In this document: positions 62,201 to 64,000 of the stretch, in pieces | How the letters are laid out: the number at the start of each line of letters is the position of its first letter | Numbering within the stretch: position 1 is the first letter of the stretch | Assembly (NCBI GenBank): GCA_958296195.1 | Contig: OY282455.1 | Coordinates: 2,480,001-2,544,000, forward strand | DNA: 64,000 bases | Origin: an uncultured Pseudomonadales bacterium | GTDB taxonomy: Bacteria; Pseudomonadota; Gammaproteobacteria; Pseudomonadales; Azotimanducaceae | Direction of reading: 5' to 3' | The notes under the pieces: generated by a model | Told to the model about the DNA's origin: nothing | The model's input: the letters and a program-made list of their open reading frames with translations, nothing else | The model's database searches: none | Position numbers and translations under genes: made by a program

Positions 62201-64000
62201 GATTCCCCTGACCCTGCGCTGGTCGCAGGGTCCGCGGCCGGCCAACGACGATCTCGCCGCCGCCGCCCCGATCGAGGGCGCGGGGGGCGCCACTGAAGGC
62301 ACGAACCAGGGCGCCACCCTGGAGCCCGGCGAGTCGCTCGGCGGGCTGGCGGCCACAACCTGGCACCGCTGGACCGCGCCGCACGACGGCGCTTGGCGGT
62401 TCGAGTCGGGTCACCCCGCGTCCCGTGTGCTGGCTTTTACCGGCGAAGCCGTTGCGGCGCTTCGCCTGGTTTCCGGTTTCCCTGGGCGAGCCGCGGAGTT
62501 CCCCGCTCGCGCCGGGACGGAGTACCGGATCGCTGTTGCGGCGAAGGACGCCTATGCCGCCGGCGTCTCCTATGAGCTGACTTGGGAGGAAGCAACCGAA
62601 CGCGAAGCCGACAATGACGACTTCCAAGGCGCCAGGGAATTCGCGAGCGCGTCACCGGAACAGGTTTTCATTGACCAAGATTCGACCGTGGAGCCTGGCG
62701 AGCCCGTCGAAACCGGCGTTAGGACGAAATGGGGGGTCTGGACAGCGCCTGAGGACGGCCGCTTTACATGGCGGTTCGCGCAGGCGCCCGTGTCGAAGTT
62801 GCGGGTGGCCGCTTTTGCCGGCGCGGCGCTCGAAGATCTGCAGCTCGTTGGCGCGGCCGATGCGAACCTCACATGGACAGGCTTCACCTTTGACGCCGTG
62901 GCCGACCGGCGCTACTGGATTTCGGCGGGTTTGCCGGCGGGCGACGACGGTGCTTTCGTGCTCAACAGTAGTAGCGCCGAACTGCGGTGGGGACGAACCC
63001 CGGAAAACGACGATCTGGCAAGCGCGGCGGCGCTTGCGGGTGCCAGCGGTTCGGTCACCGGGTCGAATCGGTTCGCCACCATCGAGCGCGGCGAGCGCGT
63101 TCACCGCGAGGGCCACTCGTCCCTCTGGTGGATCTGGGAGGCGCCCGCCTCTGGGTGGTTCCGTTTCCGGATGGACGCCGCCGCCGCGCCCGCCGCGCTC
63201 GCCGTTTACCGGAGCGACAGCGACGGTGATGGGCCGGGCCCGTTGGAACTGGTGGGAAGCAGCGCTGGGTCCGACCCTGTCGAGGTCTTCCTCCAAGCGG
63301 AGCGGGGAGTTCGCTACCACATCCGGCTGGGAACCCAGGGCGACGCGGACGGCGGCGACTTCACCATCCGTTGGGAAGAGTTCGGTCCCGTATGGCTGAA
63401 ATACGTTGGACGTCTGGCCGACGGGGACACGGACTCGACTGGTGGTCGGGTCGAACTCCCCGAGCTCACCGCCCTGGCGTTCAACGGCGATGGAACGGCG
63501 CTCTACGCGGTTTCCAGTCGTGGGCTGCAAGTGTTCCAGCGCGATCCTGCAAGCGGCGGTCTGGGACTCGTCCAGACGCTCGATTACGGTGCGGGTTACT
63601 ATGGCGCGTTGATTTGGGATCCACATAGAAACAAGCTGTATGCGGATGTCTCTTCAGAGGCGTGGCGCAAGTTCGCGCCCGTCGATGGGGACCAGCGGAA
63701 ACTCAGGGATGAAGGGGAGTTGAAGGTAAGCGGATCCCAATCGGTGATCAACGCCAAGTCGTTCTTTATGGATTCCGCGGGATCCTTCCTGTATGCGTCC
63801 CATCGATGGGATGAGGGGCTGACGGTCCTCGCCTTCGACGCGTCGGGCGGTCTCCGGCATGTGCAAACCCTGGACGATTTGCCGCTCGCGCTGATCTCGA
63901 ACGACGACGGCCGCGTCTATGCCGCCGCCGCCGGGCTGCTGCTGGTCTTCGAGCGCGACGCTGAGACGGGCCACCTAACCGGGGTCGGCACCCCGCAGGC
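59208..64000 (+). CDS. S8 (subtilisin-like) serine protease with C-terminal beta modules (partial, runs off the right edge)
   Basis: Open from ATG 59208 to the window end, about 1,597 codons. After a propeptide-like region of about 250 residues the catalytic triad is seen: Asp in GVMDTGLNINH, His in DGGHGTHVTGTIAGN, Ser in YSGTSMASPAVAGVAALL, with the oxyanion Asn in AQSNSG. Downstream are four related modules opening RPANDDFAAAA, RPANDDLAAAA, EADNDDFQGA and PENDDLASAAAL, resembling pre-peptidase C-terminal modules, then a probable beta-propeller (LTALAFNGDGTALYAVSSRG). No signal peptide follows the ATG; a hydrophobic leader lies in the same frame upstream but is cut off by TAG 59157. The protease is probably secreted or surface-bound and may process the giant neighbour; this is inference. 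Confidence 0.85.
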   Translation, partial: MERKAVDAAVARIAAESRGELRAPLVQAAPRVSDDRGHPVSSERSAPVPPDGYSFVTADGEDGEMAKAPLRDDPEDLPERADADRRWIGGPDSVNALVRQAAAAGRDWSFGWVRLAPTRRPDAAKASLRRLGVDVLGASGELIRARLPGDAASLQAISALPEVAALGAVPKEAKLPEAFAKRALEAPPHEQAPVFITLMTNDPDGRWRRALTDLGAVVGRFDPAIRVYSANVTRMALDTVAGADFVLAVEPISVVRATHDTAVPAMGADALRVYGASSGLFSGGGASTPIGVMDTGLNINHLDIASNRESICGANFVHDSFGTSGRVEDADLWVDDGGHGTHVTGTIAGNGAVEPSYAGMAPSVSHIRFAKVLSVGGVGYDQMIGRGMDFLAAPSSCAEAGWSAERVKPLIVNMSLSGSARFFEGRGASARKLDSIVWRHRQLYVVAQSNSGIHGFSNYGTAKNSLAVGAALDGGHLAAFSSHGPTADGRLAPQVVATGVDVHSTKGEGSRNGYVSYSGTSMASPAVAGVAALLMDAAPAHRERPALARARLMASAVRPDAWLDAPARFPADNTNGPGTLQAQYGLGKVSARTSTLNRNQADGWTSGSATSALRNGEYAHRDIRVPENASRLDLVMTWDEPPTDTLGEAVLNDLDLWLDRGGDCGDGGCGEHSSTSRRDNVEWIIVRNPPPGVYRAKVVPNRVYTAPPRAALAWTVIRGASTPQLGIGADRETLSGGGRLTLTVTADGYVAAGTKLHFGCRDAGGSSDCAGVSISEVSVSREDGVSREPPEPWSDYPWAGYLGSSITLGEIAVGESQEVRLLVNSGESAVRLHFTASAWNGAAASTSVAVPTDADPSEVAAAERPANDDFAAAAAITGEAGAQQLDLLLATPEPGEPAFWSFPRSRYGRPTGSVWYAWTAPASDLARFGLTGVEADAYDTYSERLGGFDDTFLVNVDVFRGNQVAGLERVAAKPWSATFFAEKGLTYHIRVSNAEWGKIPLTLRWSQGPRPANDDLAAAAPIEGAGGATEGTNQGATLEPGESLGGLAATTWHRWTAPHDGAWRFESGHPASRVLAFTGEAVAALRLVSGFPGRAAEFPARAGTEYRIAVAAKDAYAAGVSYELTWEEATEREADNDDFQGAREFASASPEQVFIDQDSTVEPGEPVETGVRTKWGVWTAPEDGRFTWRFAQAPVSKLRVAAFAGAALEDLQLVGAADANLTWTGFTFDAVADRRYWISAGLPAGDDGAFVLNSSSAELRWGRTPENDDLASAAALAGASGSVTGSNRFATIERGERVHREGHSSLWWIWEAPASGWFRFRMDAAAAPAALAVYRSDSDGDGPGPLELVGSSAGSDPVEVFLQAERGVRYHIRLGTQGDADGGDFTIRWEEFGPVWLKYVGRLADGDTDSTGGRVELPELTALAFNGDGTALYAVSSRGLQVFQRDPASGGLGLVQTLDYGAGYYGALIWDPHRNKLYADVSSEAWRKFAPVDGDQRKLRDEGELKVSGSQSVINAKSFFMDSAGSFLYASHRWDEGLTVLAFDASGGLRHVQTLDDLPLALISNDDGRVYAAAAGLLLVFERDAETGHLTGVGTPQ

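Overview
The window looks like chromosomal DNA of an uncultured, GC-rich gammaproteobacterium, probably marine or host-associated. The evidence is gene order: an Rnf operon, metG near a divergent apbC-dcd pair, and purM divergent from DUF2066 - CDP-alcohol phosphatidyltransferase - hda are all gammaproteobacterial arrangements. The phytanoyl-CoA dioxygenase, dimethylglycine-dehydrogenase-like and MttB genes plus giant Calx-beta and ankyrin proteins fit bacteria of sponges or other marine hosts, but that is inference. No rRNA, tRNA or CRISPR array was seen.

Layout. 1-2.6 kb (minus): rnfA, an unusual rnfB fused to the ferredoxin part of rnfC, a terminator, then the start of rnfD. 2.7-7.8 kb: a RiPP locus that resembles a lasso-peptide cluster. 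It has an asparagine-synthetase-like cyclase, a TPR/2OG-Fe(II) oxygenase, two precursor genes with long poly-C tracts, an HPr-kinase-like kinase, and the debris of a tandem duplication. 7.8-13.7 kb: metG, a double-cupin gene and a 5'-truncated TonB-dependent receptor lying between metG and apbC, then apbC and dcd. 13.7-15 kb: a small accessory stretch with a nonsense-interrupted membrane protein and a broken vapBC module. 15-19.5 kb: purM, then DUF2066, CDP-alcohol phosphatidyltransferase, hda and a MurG-like glycosyltransferase.

19.6-34.8 kb is metabolic. Two tandem FAD/GcvT demethylating dehydrogenases, an MttB-family methyltransferase, formate-THF ligase and a phosphoglycerate-dehydrogenase-like enzyme suggest catabolism of methylated amines, with one-carbon units passing through tetrahydrofolate. 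An arsR-arsI pair, a sulfurtransferase, a VOC protein, a PhyH dioxygenase and a divergent urocanate-hydratase-like enzyme are interspersed.

35.3-64 kb is a surface/secretion region. A giant gene of about 21 kb encodes roughly 55 Calx-beta-like modules and a C-terminal autotransporter-type barrel, but a one-base deletion splits it in two. It is followed by an exported ankyrin protein, a small exported protein, and a large S8 (subtilisin-like) protease that runs off the right edge. A direct repeat of about 115 bp, encoding a hydrophobic leader-like peptide, precedes both the giant gene and the protease gene; before the protease the leader frame is closed by an amber codon.
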